Assembly (NCBI GenBank): GCA_963921795.1
Contig: OY997659.1
Span: 54,784,811-54,848,810, forward strand
Source: Nannobrachium achirus
Taxonomy: Eukaryota > Chordata > Actinopteri > Myctophiformes > Myctophidae
Direction: 5' to 3'
Length of the DNA: 64,000 nucleotides
In this document: positions 10,694 to 22,852 of the stretch, piece by piece
How positions within the stretch are numbered: the stretch's first letter is position 1
How the letters are laid out: the number at the start of each line of letters is the position of its first letter
Made by a program: the position numbers and the translations under genes
Notes under the pieces: generated by a model
The model's database searches: none
What the model was told of the DNA's origin: nothing
The model's input: only the letters and a program-made list of their open reading frames with translations

Positions 10694-10964
10694 CTAATTT
10701 TTTTCTAATTTAATGAAGTGGAGTGTATCCCTAATCCAATGAGGATGGGATGGGGGGGCAGAGGACTTCCATCTCATCAGAATTAAGCGCCTGGCTAAAG
10801 GAGTGGTAAAAGCCACCAAGTGGGCTTTGTGTTTCAGGAGTGGCAATATAAGGATTCCGAATATAGCCGTCATTGCATTAGGTTCAAATGGTACTTCGAT
10901 ACACACTGAGATGGTTTCTTAGATCTCAGTCCAGTACCTGCGTAAGGAAGGACAGGACCAAAAC
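10694..10964 (-). pseudogene. L1-type LINE ORF2 C-terminal remnant
   Basis: The minus-strand translation has HMFWSCPSL followed, after stops and frame changes, by LARRLILMRWK and WIRDTLHFIKLEK, the pattern at the extreme C-terminus of fish L1 ORF2. Multiple frame breaks show it is dead. Its upstream side runs into the minisatellite at 10965-11461, which repeats the codons just before HMFW. Confidence 0.65.
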
Positions 10965-11461
10965 ATATGAACATGTGTGGCAGGGGCCGAACGACACCTA
11001 TCACACAGGGGCCGAACGACACCTGTCACACAGGGGATCAACATCAGCATATGAACATGTGTGGCAGGGGCCGAACGACACCTATCACACAGGGGACGAA
11101 CGACACCTATCACACAGGGGCCGAACGACACCTATCACACAGGGGATCAACATGTGTGGCAGGGGCCGAACGACACCTATCACACAGGGGATCAACATCA
11201 GCATATGGAACCCTACTGTGGCAGGGGCCGAACGACACCTATCACACAGGGGCCGAACGACACCTATCACACAGGGGATCAACATCAGTGTGGCAGGGGC
11301 CGAACGACACCTGTCATACAGGGGATCAACATGTGTGGCAGGGGCCGAACGACACCTGTCACACAGGGGATCAACATCAGCATAACGACACCTATCACAC
11401 AGGGGATCAACATCAGCATAACGACACCTATCACACAGGGGATCAACATCAGCATATGGAA
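10965..11461. repeat. Minisatellite derived from the L1 ORF2 cysteine-motif region
   Basis: About ten to twelve copies of a core such as GGGGCCGAACGACACCTATC, spaced by about 26 bp or longer spacers with GGATCAACATCAGCAT. Read on the minus strand the core codes CDRCRSAPATHVHM, matching the C..C....AT..HMFW.CP context of the adjacent L1 remnant. It ends at GGAACCCTAC where the satellite resumes. Confidence 0.75.
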
Positions 11462-12457
11462 CCCTACTTTTTTTCGACAAATGCTAATGCTTAAAAAATG
11501 CTAATGCTAACAACTGCTAGATTTTTCAAAGTGCGATAACTCGGAAACCAATAGGTTTTAAGCGCCCGTCTTTTAGTATGTTGTATAGCTCTTCGAGACG
11601 AACGTGTGGATATGAAATGTTATCATTTTTTTTAGATTGACTTCAAAACCCCCAAAATTACATAAGACTATAAAAATGTTCGATAGTGCCAATCTTTTGG
11701 TATGTTGTATAGCTCGTCAAGACGAACGTGTGTATGTGTGACACATTGCTGTGTGACCCCTGGAACCCTATTTTTTTCGACAAATGCTAATGCTAACAAA
11801 TGCTAATGCTAACAACTGCTACATTTTTCAAAGTGCGATAACTCGGAAACCAATAGGTTTTAAGCGCCCGTCTTTTAGTATGTTGTATAGCTCTTCGAGA
11901 CGAACGCGTGGATATGAAATGTTATCATTTTTTTAGATTGACTTCAAAACCCCCAAAATTACATAAGACTATATAGTAAGGCGTCAAAACATAGATTTTA
12001 AGTCCAAAATTTCCAATAGTGCCAATCTTTTGGTATGTTGTATAGCTCGTCGAGACGAACGTGTGTATGTGTGACACATTGCTGTGTGACCCCTGGAACC
12101 CTACTTTTTTTCGACAAATGCTAATGCTAACAAATGCTAATGCTAACAACTGCTAGATTTTTCAAAGTGCGATAACTCAGAAACCAATAGGTTTTAGGCG
12201 CCCGTCTTTTAGTACGTTATAGTTCTTCAAGACGAACGCGTGGATATGAAATGTATTAATTTTTTTCAGATTGACTTCAAAACCCCCAAAATTATATAAG
12301 ACTATAGTAAGGCATCAAAACATAGATTTTAAGTCCAAAATTTCCAATAGTGCCAATCTTTTGGTATGTTGTATAGCTCGTCGAGACGAACGTGTGTATG
12401 TGTGACACATTGCAGTGTGACCCCTGGAACCCTACTTTTTTTCAACAAATGCTAATG

Positions 12458-15439
12458 CTAACAAATGCTAATGCTAACAACTGCTAGATTTTTCAAAGTG
12501 CGATAACTCGGAAACCAATAGGTTTTAAGCGCCCGCCTTTTAGTATGTTGTATAGCTCTTCGAGACGAACGCGTGGATATGAAATGTATTCTTTTTTTCC
12601 AGATTGACTTCAAAACCCCCAAAATAAGACTATAGTAAGGCGTCAAAACATAGATTTTAAGTCCAACATTTCCAATAGTGCCAATCTTTTGGTACGTTGT
12701 ATAGCTCGTCGAGACGAACGTGTGTATGTGTGACAAATTGCTGTATGACCCCTGGAACCCTACTTTTTTTTCGACAAATGCTAATGCTAACAAATGCTAA
12801 TGCTAATAACTGCTAGATTTTTCAAAGTGCGATAACTCAGAAACCAATAGGTTTTAGGCGCCCGTCTTTTAGTACGTTATAGCTCTTCAAGACGAACGCG
12901 TGGATATGAAATGTATTAATTTTTTTCAGATTGACTTCAAAACCCCCAAAATTACATAAGACTATAGTAAGGCATCAAAACATAGATTTTAAGTCCAAAA
13001 TTTCCAATAGTGCCAATCTTTTGGTATGTTGTATAGCTCGTCGAGACGAACGTGTGTATGTGTGACACATTGCAGTGGGACCCCTGGAACCCTACTTTTT
13101 TTCAACAAATGCTAATGCTAACAAATGCTAATGCTAACAACTGCTAGATTTTTCAAAGTGCGATAACTCGGAAACCAATAGGTTTTAAGCGCCCGCCTTT
13201 TAGTATGTTGTATAGCTCTTCGAGACGAACGCGTGGATATGAAATTTATTAATTTTTTTCAGATTGACTTCAAAACCCCCAAAATTACATAAGACTATAG
13301 TAAGGCATCAAAACATAGATTTTAAGTCCAAAATTTCCAATAGTGCCAATCTTTTGGTATGTTTTACAGCTCATCGAGACGAACGTGTGTATGTGTGACA
13401 AATTGCTGTGTGACCCATGGAACCCTACTTTTTTTTCGACAAATGCTAATGCTAACAAATGCTAATGCTAACAACTGCTAGATTTTTCAAAGTGCGATAA
13501 CTCGGAAACCAATAGGTTTTAAGCGCCCGCCTTTTAGTATGTTGTATAGCTCTTCGAGACGAACGCGTGGATATGAAATGTATTCTTTTTTTCCAGATTG
13601 ACTTCAAAACCCCCAAAATAAGACTATAGTAAGGCGTCAAAACATAGATTTTAAGTCCAACATTTCCAATAGTGCCAATCTTTTGGTACGTTGTATAGCT
13701 CGTCGAGACGAACGTGTGTATGTGTGACAAATTGCTGTATGACCCCTGGAACCCTACTTTTTTTTCGACAAATGCTAATGCTAACAAATGCTAATGCTAA
13801 TAACTGCTAGATTTTTCAAAGTGCGATAACTCAGAAACCAATAGGTTTTAGGCGCCCGTCTTTTAGTACGTTATAGCTCTTCAAGACGAACGCGTGGATA
13901 TGAAATGTATTAATTTTTTTCAGATTGACTTCAAAACCCCCAAAATTACATAAGACTATAGTAAGGCATCAAAACATAGATTTTAAGTCCAAAATTTCCA
14001 ATAGTGCCAATCTTTTGGTATGTTGTATAGCTCGTCGAGACGAACGTGTGTATGTGTGACACATTGCAGTGGGACCCCTGGAACCCTACTTTTTTTCAAC
14101 AAATGCTAATGCTAACAAATGCTAATGCTAACAACTGCTAGATTTTTCAAAGTGTGATAACTCGGAAACCAATAGGTTTTAAGCGCCCGCCTTTTAGTAT
14201 GTTGTATAGCTCTTCGAGACGAACGCGTGGATATGAAATTTATTAATTTTTTTCAGATTGACTTCAAAACCCCCAAAATTACATAAGACTATAGTAAGGC
14301 ATCAAAACATAGATTTTAAGTCCAAAATTTCCAATAGTGCCAATCTTTTGGTATGTTTTACAGCTCATCGAGACGAACGTGTGTATGTGTGACAAATTGC
14401 TGTGTGACCCATGGAACCCTACTTTTTTTTCGACAAATGCTAATGCTAACAAATGCTAATGCTAACAACTGCTAGATTTTTCAAAGTGCGATAACTCGGA
14501 AACCAATAGGTTTTAAGCGCCCGCCTTTTAGTATGTTGTATAGCTCTTCGAGACGAACGCGTGGATATGAAATGTATTCTTTTTTTCCAGATTGACTTCA
14601 AAACCCCCAAAATAAGACTATAGTAAGGCGTCAAAACATAGATTTTAAGTCCAACATTTCCAATAGTGCCAATCTTTTGGTACGTTGTATAGCTCGTCGA
14701 GACGAACGTGTGTATGTGTGACAAATTGCTGTATGACCCCTGGAACCCTACTTTTTTTTCGACAAATGCTAATGCTAACAAATGCTAATGCTAATAACTG
14801 CTAGATTTTTCAAAGTGCGATAACTCAGAAACCAATAGGTTTTAGGCGCCCGTCTTTTAGTACGTTATAGCTCTTCAAGACGAACGCGTGGATATGAAAT
14901 GTATTAATTTTTTTCAGATTGACTTCAAAACCCCCAAAATTACATAAGACTATAGTAAGGCATCAAAACATAGATTTTAAGTCCAAAATTTCCAATAGTG
15001 CCAATCTTTTGGTATGTTGTATAGCTCGTCGAGACGAACGTGTGTATGTGTGACACATTGCAGTGGGACCCCTGGAACCCTACTTTTTTTCAACAAATGC
15101 TAATGCTAACAAATGCTAATGCTAACAACTGCTAGATTTTTCAAAGTGCGATAACTCGGAAACCAATAGGTTTTAAGCGCCCGCCTTTTAGTATGTTGTA
15201 TAGCTCTTCGAGACGAACGCGTGGATATGAAATTTATTAATTTTTTTCAGATTGACTTCAAAACCCCCAAAATTACATAAGACTATAGTAAGGCATCAAA
15301 ACATAGATTTTAAGTCCAAAATTTCCAATAGTGCCAATCTTTTGGTATGTTTTACAGCTCATCGAGACGAACGTGTGTATGTGTGACAAATTGCTGTGTG
15401 ACCCATGGAACCCTACTTTTTTTTCGACAAATGCTAATG
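12458..15439 (+). repeat. Three copies of a 994-bp higher-order satellite unit
   Basis: Diagnostic variants repeat exactly 994 bp apart: CCAGATTGACTTC at about 12599, 13593 and 14587; GCAGTGGGACC at about 13071, 14065 and 15059; TTTTACAGCTCATCG near 13361, 14355 and 15349. Each unit holds three monomers of about 333, 334 and 327 bp. The copies are almost identical (one change seen near 14155), unlike the flanking monomers, so they arose recently. Confidence 0.9.
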
Positions 15440-17034
15440 CTAACAAATGCTAATGCTAACAACTGCTAGATTTTTCAAAGTGCGATAACTCGGAAACCAA
15501 TAGGTTTTAAGCGCCCGCCTTTTAGTATGTTGTATAGCTCTTCGAGACGAACGCGTGGATATGAAATGTATTCATTTTTTTCAGATTGACTTCAAACCCC
15601 CCAAAATTACATAAGACTATAGTAAGGCGTCAAAACATAGATTTTAAGTCCAAAATTTCTGATAGTGCCAATCTTTTGGTATGTTGTATAGCTCGTCGAG
15701 ACGAACGTGTGTATGTGTGACACATTGCTGTGTGACCCCTGGAACCCTACTTTTTTCGACAAATGCTAATGCTAACAAATGCTAATGCTAACAACTGCTA
15801 GATTTTTCAAAGTGCGATAACTTGGAAACCAATAGGTTTTAGGCGCCCGTCTTTTAGTACGTTATAGCTCTTCAAGACGAACGCGTGGATATGACATTTA
15901 TTACATTTTTTCAGATTGACTTCAAAACCCCCAAAATTACATAAGAGTAAGGCATCAAAACATAGATTTTAAGTCCAAAATTTCCAATAGTGCCAATCTT
16001 TTGGTATGTTGTATAGCTCGTCGAGACGAACGTGTGTATGTGTGACACATTGCAGTGTGACCCCTGGAACCCTACTTTTTTTCAACAAATGCTAATGCTA
16101 ACAAATGCTAATGCTAACAACTGCTAGATTTTTCAAAGTGCGATAACTCGGAAACCAATAGGTTTTAAGCGCCCGCCTTTTAGTATGTTGTATAGCTCTT
16201 CGAGACAAATGCGTGGATATGAAATGTATTCTTTTTTTTCAGATTGACTCCAAAACCCCCAAAATAAGACTATAGTAAGGCGTCAAAACATAGACTTTAA
16301 GTCCAACATTTCCAATAGTGCCAATCTTTTGGTATGTTGTATAGCTCGTCGAGACGAACGTGTGTATGTGTGACAAATTGCTGTGTGACCCCTGGAACCC
16401 TACTTTTTTTTCGACAAATGCTAATGCTAACAAATGCTAATGCTAACAACTGCTCGATTTTTCAAAGTGCGATAACTCAGAAACCAATAGGTTTTAGGCG
16501 CCCGTCTTTTATTACGTTATAGCTCTTCAAGACGTACGCGTGGATATGAAATGTATTACTTTTTTTCAGATTGACTTCAAACCCCCCAAAATTACATAAG
16601 ACTATTAAGGCGTCAAAACATAGATTTTAAGTCCAAAATTTCCGATAGTGCCAATCTTTTGGTATGTTGTATAGCTCGTCGAGATGAACGTGTGTATGTG
16701 TGACACATTGCTGTGTGACCCCTGGAACCCTACTTTTTTTCGACAAATGCTAATGCTAACAAATGCTAATGCTAACAACTGCTAGATTTTTCAAAGTGCG
16801 ATAACTCGGAAACCAATAGGTTTTAGGCGCCCGTCTTTTAGTACGTTATAGCTCTTCAAGACGAACGCGTGGATATGAAATGTATTAATTTTTTTCAGAT
16901 TGACTTCAAAACCCCCAAAATTACATAAGACTAGTAAGGCGTCAAAACATAGATTTTAAGTCTTACATTTTCGATAGTGCCTATCTTTTGGTATGTTGTA
17001 TAGCTCGTCGAGACAAACGTGTGGATGTGTGACA

Positions 17035-17040
17035 CATGGC
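17035..17040. repeat. Left target site duplication (CATGGC)
   Basis: CATGGC precedes the 5' LTR and is repeated at 22853-22858 after the 3' LTR. Uninterrupted satellite near 23170 reads CACATGGCTGTGCGACC, the expected empty site. Confidence 0.88.
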
Positions 17041-17960
17041 TGTAAATGTCTCTGACACTTGGTTAATTTTATTTTAATTATTTCTTTAATAAAGTTTTTT
17101 GTTATTTTCGTTGTTTATTTAGCTTACTCTTAATTTGAAACTTCCTGTTACTTTATTTTGAAACACTTCCTTGTTGGGGCCGCAACCGAACTCATATGGG
17201 TCTACGTGACACTTCAGTGTCACTCATTCACTCATTCATGATCAGATGCGCTCCCTGTGAGCCACGGCAGCGTCGGCGTGCCACAGGCGATCGGCACAAA
17301 CTTTTGTTTCTGGAAATCTACACGGCAAGGTACAGAATGTTTAGGTCTCTATGCCACATATGAAATCAACCGATTTAAGAATGTGTATCAGGCATGTTGA
17401 TTGAGCTCCGTTCATATTGTTCACAGTGCCGTTTTGCAATGATGTACTTTTGGGGTACCTCGAGCAGAGGTTAAGGTGGACGTTTGCACAAGACTAGCGC
17501 CTCCCGGTAGCGGAACAAGGTATATTGTTTGTTCTTTTGTTTGTTTGGGCTTCAGTTGTCTTTTGAGAGTTCATTGTTGCATTTGTTTTGTATTTCGTTT
17601 TGGGGTTATTGTGGCTTTTGGTTTGTTCCTTTGTTTGTATTTGGGTATTGTTTGTTTGTGTAAATTGATTGATTTTGTTTTGGTTGCTACTTAAAGGAAA
17701 TTAGTGGCCTACTGCATCACTGCATTTATAAAGAAATGATCTTATTATTGAAATGAAATATTGAAAGTTATGGTTTGAAAGGTACCTTTTATTGTTGGAT
17801 GCGAAATTATGACATATGAAATGAATGTATTTGTAGTAATGAGATTTTATGTATTCTTTTATAGTTTTCACGGTGTTGGTGTATGCTTCAACTGTGAGAA
17901 ATAAAGCACCCGTTGAGACCAATCCGCTTCATCATTTTACAACCGGCGAGGGCAGCTACA
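17041..17960 (+). repeat. 5' LTR of the BEL/Pao-type element
   Basis: Starts TGTAAATGTC and ends GGCAGCTACA (canonical TG..CA). An AATAAAG polyadenylation-type signal lies at about 17900 and another at about 17088. No difference from the 3' LTR was seen in the stretches compared. Confidence 0.93.
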
Positions 17961-18431
17961 GTGAAAACTTGACGCAGAAGCCACTCAACTTCGACACCAA
18001 CCGTCTATCTACAGCCATCTTCCTCCTCATCATCCTCTTCAGCTCATGCCCCAAGTTTGTCCAACAACACCCAACACACGGTAACATTTGAAAGGACAAA
18101 TGACAGGTATTCTCTACTCTTCACTGGACTGAAGGTTATTTAAAGGACAATAACATAATAAATAAAAAATAAATATAAAAAATTACAAAACATAAGGACA
18201 AAAAAAATGGTGACACACAAATGTGTTTCTGATGTAAAGGGATTTAAGGTTCTACTACACAAGGTACTCTGGTTGCATTGATACAATGCTGAATGACAAT
18301 TAAAGGGGATACTTGAGTCAGTGCTGAAATGTTCTGGTTTGTTTGTTTTGACTTTTTGAGGGTCAAGTGGTACATATTGTGAAGCTTTGCGTTACTGGTT
18401 GTTTAAATTGAACTGTCAATACTTAAACAAA
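17961..18431 (+). other. Untranslated leader of the BEL/Pao-type element
   Basis: 471 bp between the 5' LTR and the gag ATG. The bases after the LTR (GTGAAAACTTGACGCAGAAG) should contain the tRNA primer site, but I could not match them to a tRNA. Contains an A-rich stretch at about 18155-18210. Confidence 0.6.
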
Positions 18432-21400
18432 ATGTCAACCCACGAGAAGACTACAGTCGATACACAGCAACCAGCATTGATTTCAGAAGAAAACATTAAC
18501 ACACCGGACAGGGGCGGCATAGCTCAGGGGTAGAGAAAACTGGTATTAGAGCACGAAGGGTATAAATCCCGTAGGGTTCCCAGTTCGAATCCGGGCTCCC
18601 CCTGAGTTAATGTCGAAGGGTCCTTGGGCAAGACTCTGAACCCCTAATTGCCTCCGGTGAGTAGGTTGGTGCCTTGCATGGCTTCCTCCGCCACCGGTGT
18701 ATGAATGTGTGTGTGAATGGGTGAATGTAATGCACAATCTATGTAAAGCGCTTTGGATTAAAAAAGCGCTATATAAATGCACCATTTACCATTTAACACA
18801 CCGGACGTTATTGAAAATGAAGAGGCACCAGTCAACGCACCCAATGCTGTTGAGCATGAAGAGACGACGACTGATGCACATCAGGTCAGACACAGTACCC
18901 GTGTAAAAACCCTAACAGAGAAGGGCCAGAAGATGCACGCAGATAAATTGAAAAAAACAGGAAAAGGCATTTAACAAAGCATACACCACCTGGATGCACA
19001 CTGCAAGAGAGAATCGAAAGACATTGAAATCATTTTGTTCAGCAGAGGACCTTGTTGACATTAAAACCAGCATTCAGAACAACCACGCTGCAATAAGTGA
19101 AAGCTATGAGTCCATTCAGCAAAATTCCACTCCTACACCGGATATCGTAAAGAAAATGGACACCTGCATATTAATCACTTCAGACATTTGCGAAATAGTC
19201 GATAAACACTTGGAAACTCTTGGCAAACCTTTCAACGAGCAGCTTGTAAAAGCCTATGTCAGAATTGCTTTAAATAAAAAGGAGTTTGGCTCAATTTTTG
19301 GACGTACTGACACAGAAACGGTTATCTCTGGAACATCGCATGGTGCAGATAACCGTGCACAGTCCCGTGGAACCCATCCATTGCAGCCACAAACCCCTTC
19401 CATAGCCAGCAATCATTCCAATACTAGCTCCAGCAAGAGAGCTGACGCCGAAGCAGATTTTGCTGCAAAAAGGGAGAAGGAAAAGTACCTACAGGAAATT
19501 CATATCCATCAAACAAAACTGCAAGAGGCAAAAAACAAATTAAAGCAGCTCAAAGCTCAAAGGGATGTCAATTTAGCGGCAGCACGGCTTCAGGCATATA
19601 ACAACTTTGAAGGTGATTTTGAACCCTGCAACAACCCAATTTTCAACAAACCACACTCTGAACCCCCAAATGTTACATCAATTACTCAGCCAAGGGCAAC
19701 AACATCCCAGTCTATGCAAGAATTCAACGATTCACCAACTACTCTGGACACAGAAGGTCTCACCAAATCACTCATAAGTTCACTAAGCATCAACCGCCTC
19801 CCTGCTCCTGAACCAACGACCTTTTCTGGTGAACCATTGGAATTTTTGGACTGGAAAATGTCTTTCATGGCATTGATAGACAGACAACCACTTTCGGCGA
19901 GTGAGAAAATGTTTTATTTGAAGCACTATCTAGATGGAGAAGCCCTCAGGGCTGTGGAAGGGTTCTTTTACCGAAATTCTGATGATGCATACCAGGGAGC
20001 TTGGAGGGTCTTGCAAGAGAGATACGGAAATCCCTTTATTGTACAAAAGGCTTTTCGGGATAAGCTAACGAAATGGCCCAACATTAGCTCAGATGATCCG
20101 TTTGCCCTCAGAAATTTCGCTGACTTCTTGCAGAGCTGTGTGGAGGCCATGCCTTATGTGAAGGGATTGTCCATTCTAAATGATTGTGAAGAGAACCACA
20201 AAATACTCAAGAAACTACCAGAATGGATTGTGCGCGGATGGAGCAGAGTGGTGGTAAAAGAACTTGATGAATCCGGGGAATACCCAAGCCTCTCACGTTT
20301 TACAAAGTACCTTCAAACAGAAGCCAGAATAGTTTGTAACCCTATTGCCTCTCCCTTTTTAGTGAATCATAAGTATACTGATGAGAGAACGACTAAAAGA
20401 ACCAGAGTTTTCCACACCAGTGTCCAGAATAACCACTCAAGCTCCAAGCCTTTGTTCACCTGCCCATTTTGTGCTCAGGAAGCCCATGGTATTGCCACAT
20501 GCCCTAGCTTTGCAAAGAGACCTATTGAAGACAAAAGGGCTTACATTTTTGAAAACAACCACTGTTTTGGATGCCTGAGGAAAGGACATGGTAGCAAAGA
20601 ATGCACAAGGCGACATACCTGTGGCGCGTGTGGTCGACCTCATCCCACCTGCCTGCATGATGACGGAGATAAAAGATCAGTGGGAGAAATGGAGTCGGGG
20701 GGAGAGGTGGCGAAGAAGTCCACCTCCACAGTTGACCCTACAGGTCGGGAGATCTTCACAGCCACAGCGCACACAGTGTTCCGACAAGCTTCTGCCACCA
20801 CAACCATTGTTCCGGTATTTATATCATCTGCAGAGGAGCCACAGAGAGAGGTTCTAACCTATGCCTTACTTGATACGCAAAGTGACTCTACATTTGTCTT
20901 GGAAAATATCCTTGAAGACCTGAAAGTAGACACCCAGACTGTCCATCTGAAGCTTAGTACCATGACCGCTATTAACACAGTTACTGAAAGTAAGACTGTT
21001 GGAGGACTACGTGTCAGAGGCATGAACTCTGATAAGCAGATCCAACTACGCCATGCCTACACTCGTACATTTATTCCAGCAGATACATCCTATATTCCCA
21101 CCAAGAATACTGCTTTGCAATGGCCTCATCTTGAACACCTGGCAGACAAGTTGCCTCCTATACAGGACTGCAAGGTCGGACTACTGATTGGCGCCAACTG
21201 CCCAGCAGCATTGGCACCTCTGGAGGTCATCACCGGAGACGATGATGATCCTTTCGCTCAAAGAACTGTGCTGGGGTGGAGCATAGTTGGCTCTTCAAAG
21301 CCACATATTGACAAACTTGGGAATCAGAGTTGTGTCAATCGAATCACAGTAAGAGAAATGTCAATGAATGTAATAGATGGCTCGCAACAGTCTGAAAGGC

Positions 21401-21870
21401 AGAAGAGTGACTCAGGCACCTCTGAGGAGTTGAATACAAGCAGAAGTTTTGTGAGCAGAGCTGCTCACCTAGTCAAACGTAAATTGGAGCAAAAGGAGAA
21501 AAAGAAGAAACCAGGGAAAGAAGCTACACGTCTGTGCCCTTCCCCTCAATCCCAGGAAGAACCAAAACCGTTCACGAGGAATAAACCCTTGGGTCCAGTT
21601 CAAAATTATCCAAACATCCGAAATCTGACCAATCTTAATCCTGCGATAAAGAAAGACGCAGTAGATGACCAACCTAAGCCAGCCAGGAACAAGTGTGGCA
21701 TGAACAAATCCAAAAAGCGCTGCAATGAAGAAACGCCGGATAAGGCCAACCAAAGGGAGTGTTACTCCTGGAAGAATCCTATTTGCGACCAGAGTGATGC
21801 CAGTCCCCACCACATTGAAAACCATCATATTGACTATGGCAAGAAGAAAATTAAAACCAAGACCTATTGA
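18432..21870 (+). pseudogene. BEL/Pao-type gag-protease gene, interrupted by SINE and frameshift
   Basis: Starts at ATG 18432 (MSTHEKTTVD). After 26 codons a SINE intervenes (18510-18792) and the frame resumes at 18807. Seven A's at 18951-18957, where the related copy near 3246 has six, shift the frame; the long open part then runs 18994-21870 (958 codons). Counting from 18994: coiled-coil-prone segment at about 150-200; DUF1759-like capsid-type domain from about 268 (TFSGEPLEFLDW) to about 430; Cys-rich knuckle at about 523 (CFGCLRKGHGSKEC, then CGACGRPHPTC); DUF1758-type aspartic protease at about 625 (LLDTQSDSTFV, then LLIGANC). From about 827 a Lys-rich tail (KEKKKKPGKE) with no known domain replaces the polymerase. 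Non-functional as a single frame here. Confidence 0.88.
18510..18792 (+). mobile_element. tRNA-derived SINE inserted in gag
   Basis: A 283-bp insertion flanked by a 14-bp duplication, TTAACACACCGGAC, at 18496-18509 and 18793-18806. The head resembles a tRNA with polymerase III boxes: A-box-like TAGCTCAGGGGTAGAG and B-box-like GGTTCCCAGTTCGAATCC. The body has TCCTTGGGCAAGACTCTGAA and the tail AAAGCGCTATATAAATG, common in fish SINE tails. The related gag at 3.1 kb has an empty site. Confidence 0.88.
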
Positions 21871-21920
21871 ACCTCATTGAGAAATGTTCGGGATCATGTT
21901 CTTTATTATACCGGTAACAT

Positions 21921-21932
21921 GATTGGGGGGAG
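21921..21932 (+). other. Polypurine tract before the 3' LTR
   Basis: GATTGGGGGGAG immediately precedes TGTAAATG of the 3' LTR, as expected for the plus-strand primer in LTR retrotransposons. Confidence 0.75.
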
Positions 21933-22852
21933 TGTAAATGTCTCTGACACTTGGTTAATTTTATTTTAATTATTTCTTTAATAAAGTTTTTTGTTATTTT
22001 CGTTGTTTATTTAGCTTACTCTTAATTTGAAACTTCCTGTTACTTTATTTTGAAACACTTCCTTGTTGGGGCCGCAACCGAACTCATATGGGTCTACGTG
22101 ACACTTCAGTGTCACTCATTCACTCATTCATGATCAGATGCGCTCCCTGTGAGCCACGGCAGCGTCGGCGTGCCACAGGCGATCGGCACAAACTTTTGTT
22201 TCTGGAAATCTACACGGCAAGGTACAGAATGTTTAGGTCTCTATGCCACATATGAAATCAACCGATTTAAGAATGTGTATCAGGCATGTTGATTGAGCTC
22301 CGTTCATATTGTTCACAGTGCCGTTTTGCAATGATGTACTTTTGGGGTACCTCGAGCAGAGGTTAAGGTGGACGTTTGCACAAGACTAGCGCCTCCCGGT
22401 AGCGGAACAAGGTATATTGTTTGTTCTTTTGTTTGTTTGGGCTTCAGTTGTCTTTTGAGAGTTCATTGTTGCATTTGTTTTGTATTTCGTTTTGGGGTTA
22501 TTGTGGCTTTTGGTTTGTTCCTTTGTTTGTATTTGGGTATTGTTTGTTTGTGTAAATTGATTGATTTTGTTTTGGTTGCTACTTAAAGGAAATTAGTGGC
22601 CTACTGCATCACTGCATTTATAAAGAAATGATCTTATTATTGAAATGAAATATTGAAAGTTATGGTTTGAAAGGTACCTTTTATTGTTGGATGCGAAATT
22701 ATGACATATGAAATGAATGTATTTGTAGTAATGAGATTTTATGTATTCTTTTATAGTTTTCACGGTGTTGGTGTATGCTTCAACTGTGAGAAATAAAGCA
22801 CCCGTTGAGACCAATCCGCTTCATCATTTTACAACCGGCGAGGGCAGCTACA
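21933..22852 (+). repeat. 3' LTR of the BEL/Pao-type element
   Basis: 920 bp, same length, start and end as the 5' LTR. Followed by the right TSD CATGGC (22853-22858) and resumed satellite. Confidence 0.93.

Larger units (their letters stand above)
11462..17040 (+). repeat. 330-bp satellite, block 4 (about 17 units, with higher-order structure)
   Basis: Continuous plus-orientation array with the same half-unit pair (CTCGTCGAGACG and CTCTTCGAGACG). Unit length is 327-335 bp, with one shortened unit near 11670. Short open frames of up to 111 codons recur in it, but they only mirror the repeat and carry no domain. The BEL/Pao-type element interrupts the array at 17041; it resumes at 22853. Confidence 0.92.
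17041..22852 (+). mobile_element. Complete BEL/Pao-type LTR retrotransposon lacking RT, RNase H and integrase
   Basis: A 5812-bp element with two 920-bp LTRs that look identical by eye, a 6-bp TSD, a purine-rich tract before the 3' LTR and a single gag-protease reading frame. The region where reverse transcriptase, RNase H and integrase normally follow protease is absent; instead a lysine-rich tail runs to a stop 62 bp before the 3' LTR. It must have been mobilised in trans if it moved in this form. A SINE and a one-base insertion break its gag. Confidence 0.88.

Noticed and set aside
10888-11504. Several overlapping 131-175 codon frames in both strands
   Set aside because: Overlap in multiple frames over a minisatellite; only the short CDRCRSAPAT reading has an explanation, as an L1 remnant.
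12458-14781. Identical 111-codon minus-strand frames at 12458, 13452 and 14446
   Set aside because: They follow the 994-bp satellite period exactly and contain no domain or start context.
18511-18600. tRNA gene
   Set aside because: A- and B-box-like sequences are present, but the insert has a SINE body, fish SINE tail and TSD, and the tRNA-like part has extra bases that break a cloverleaf.
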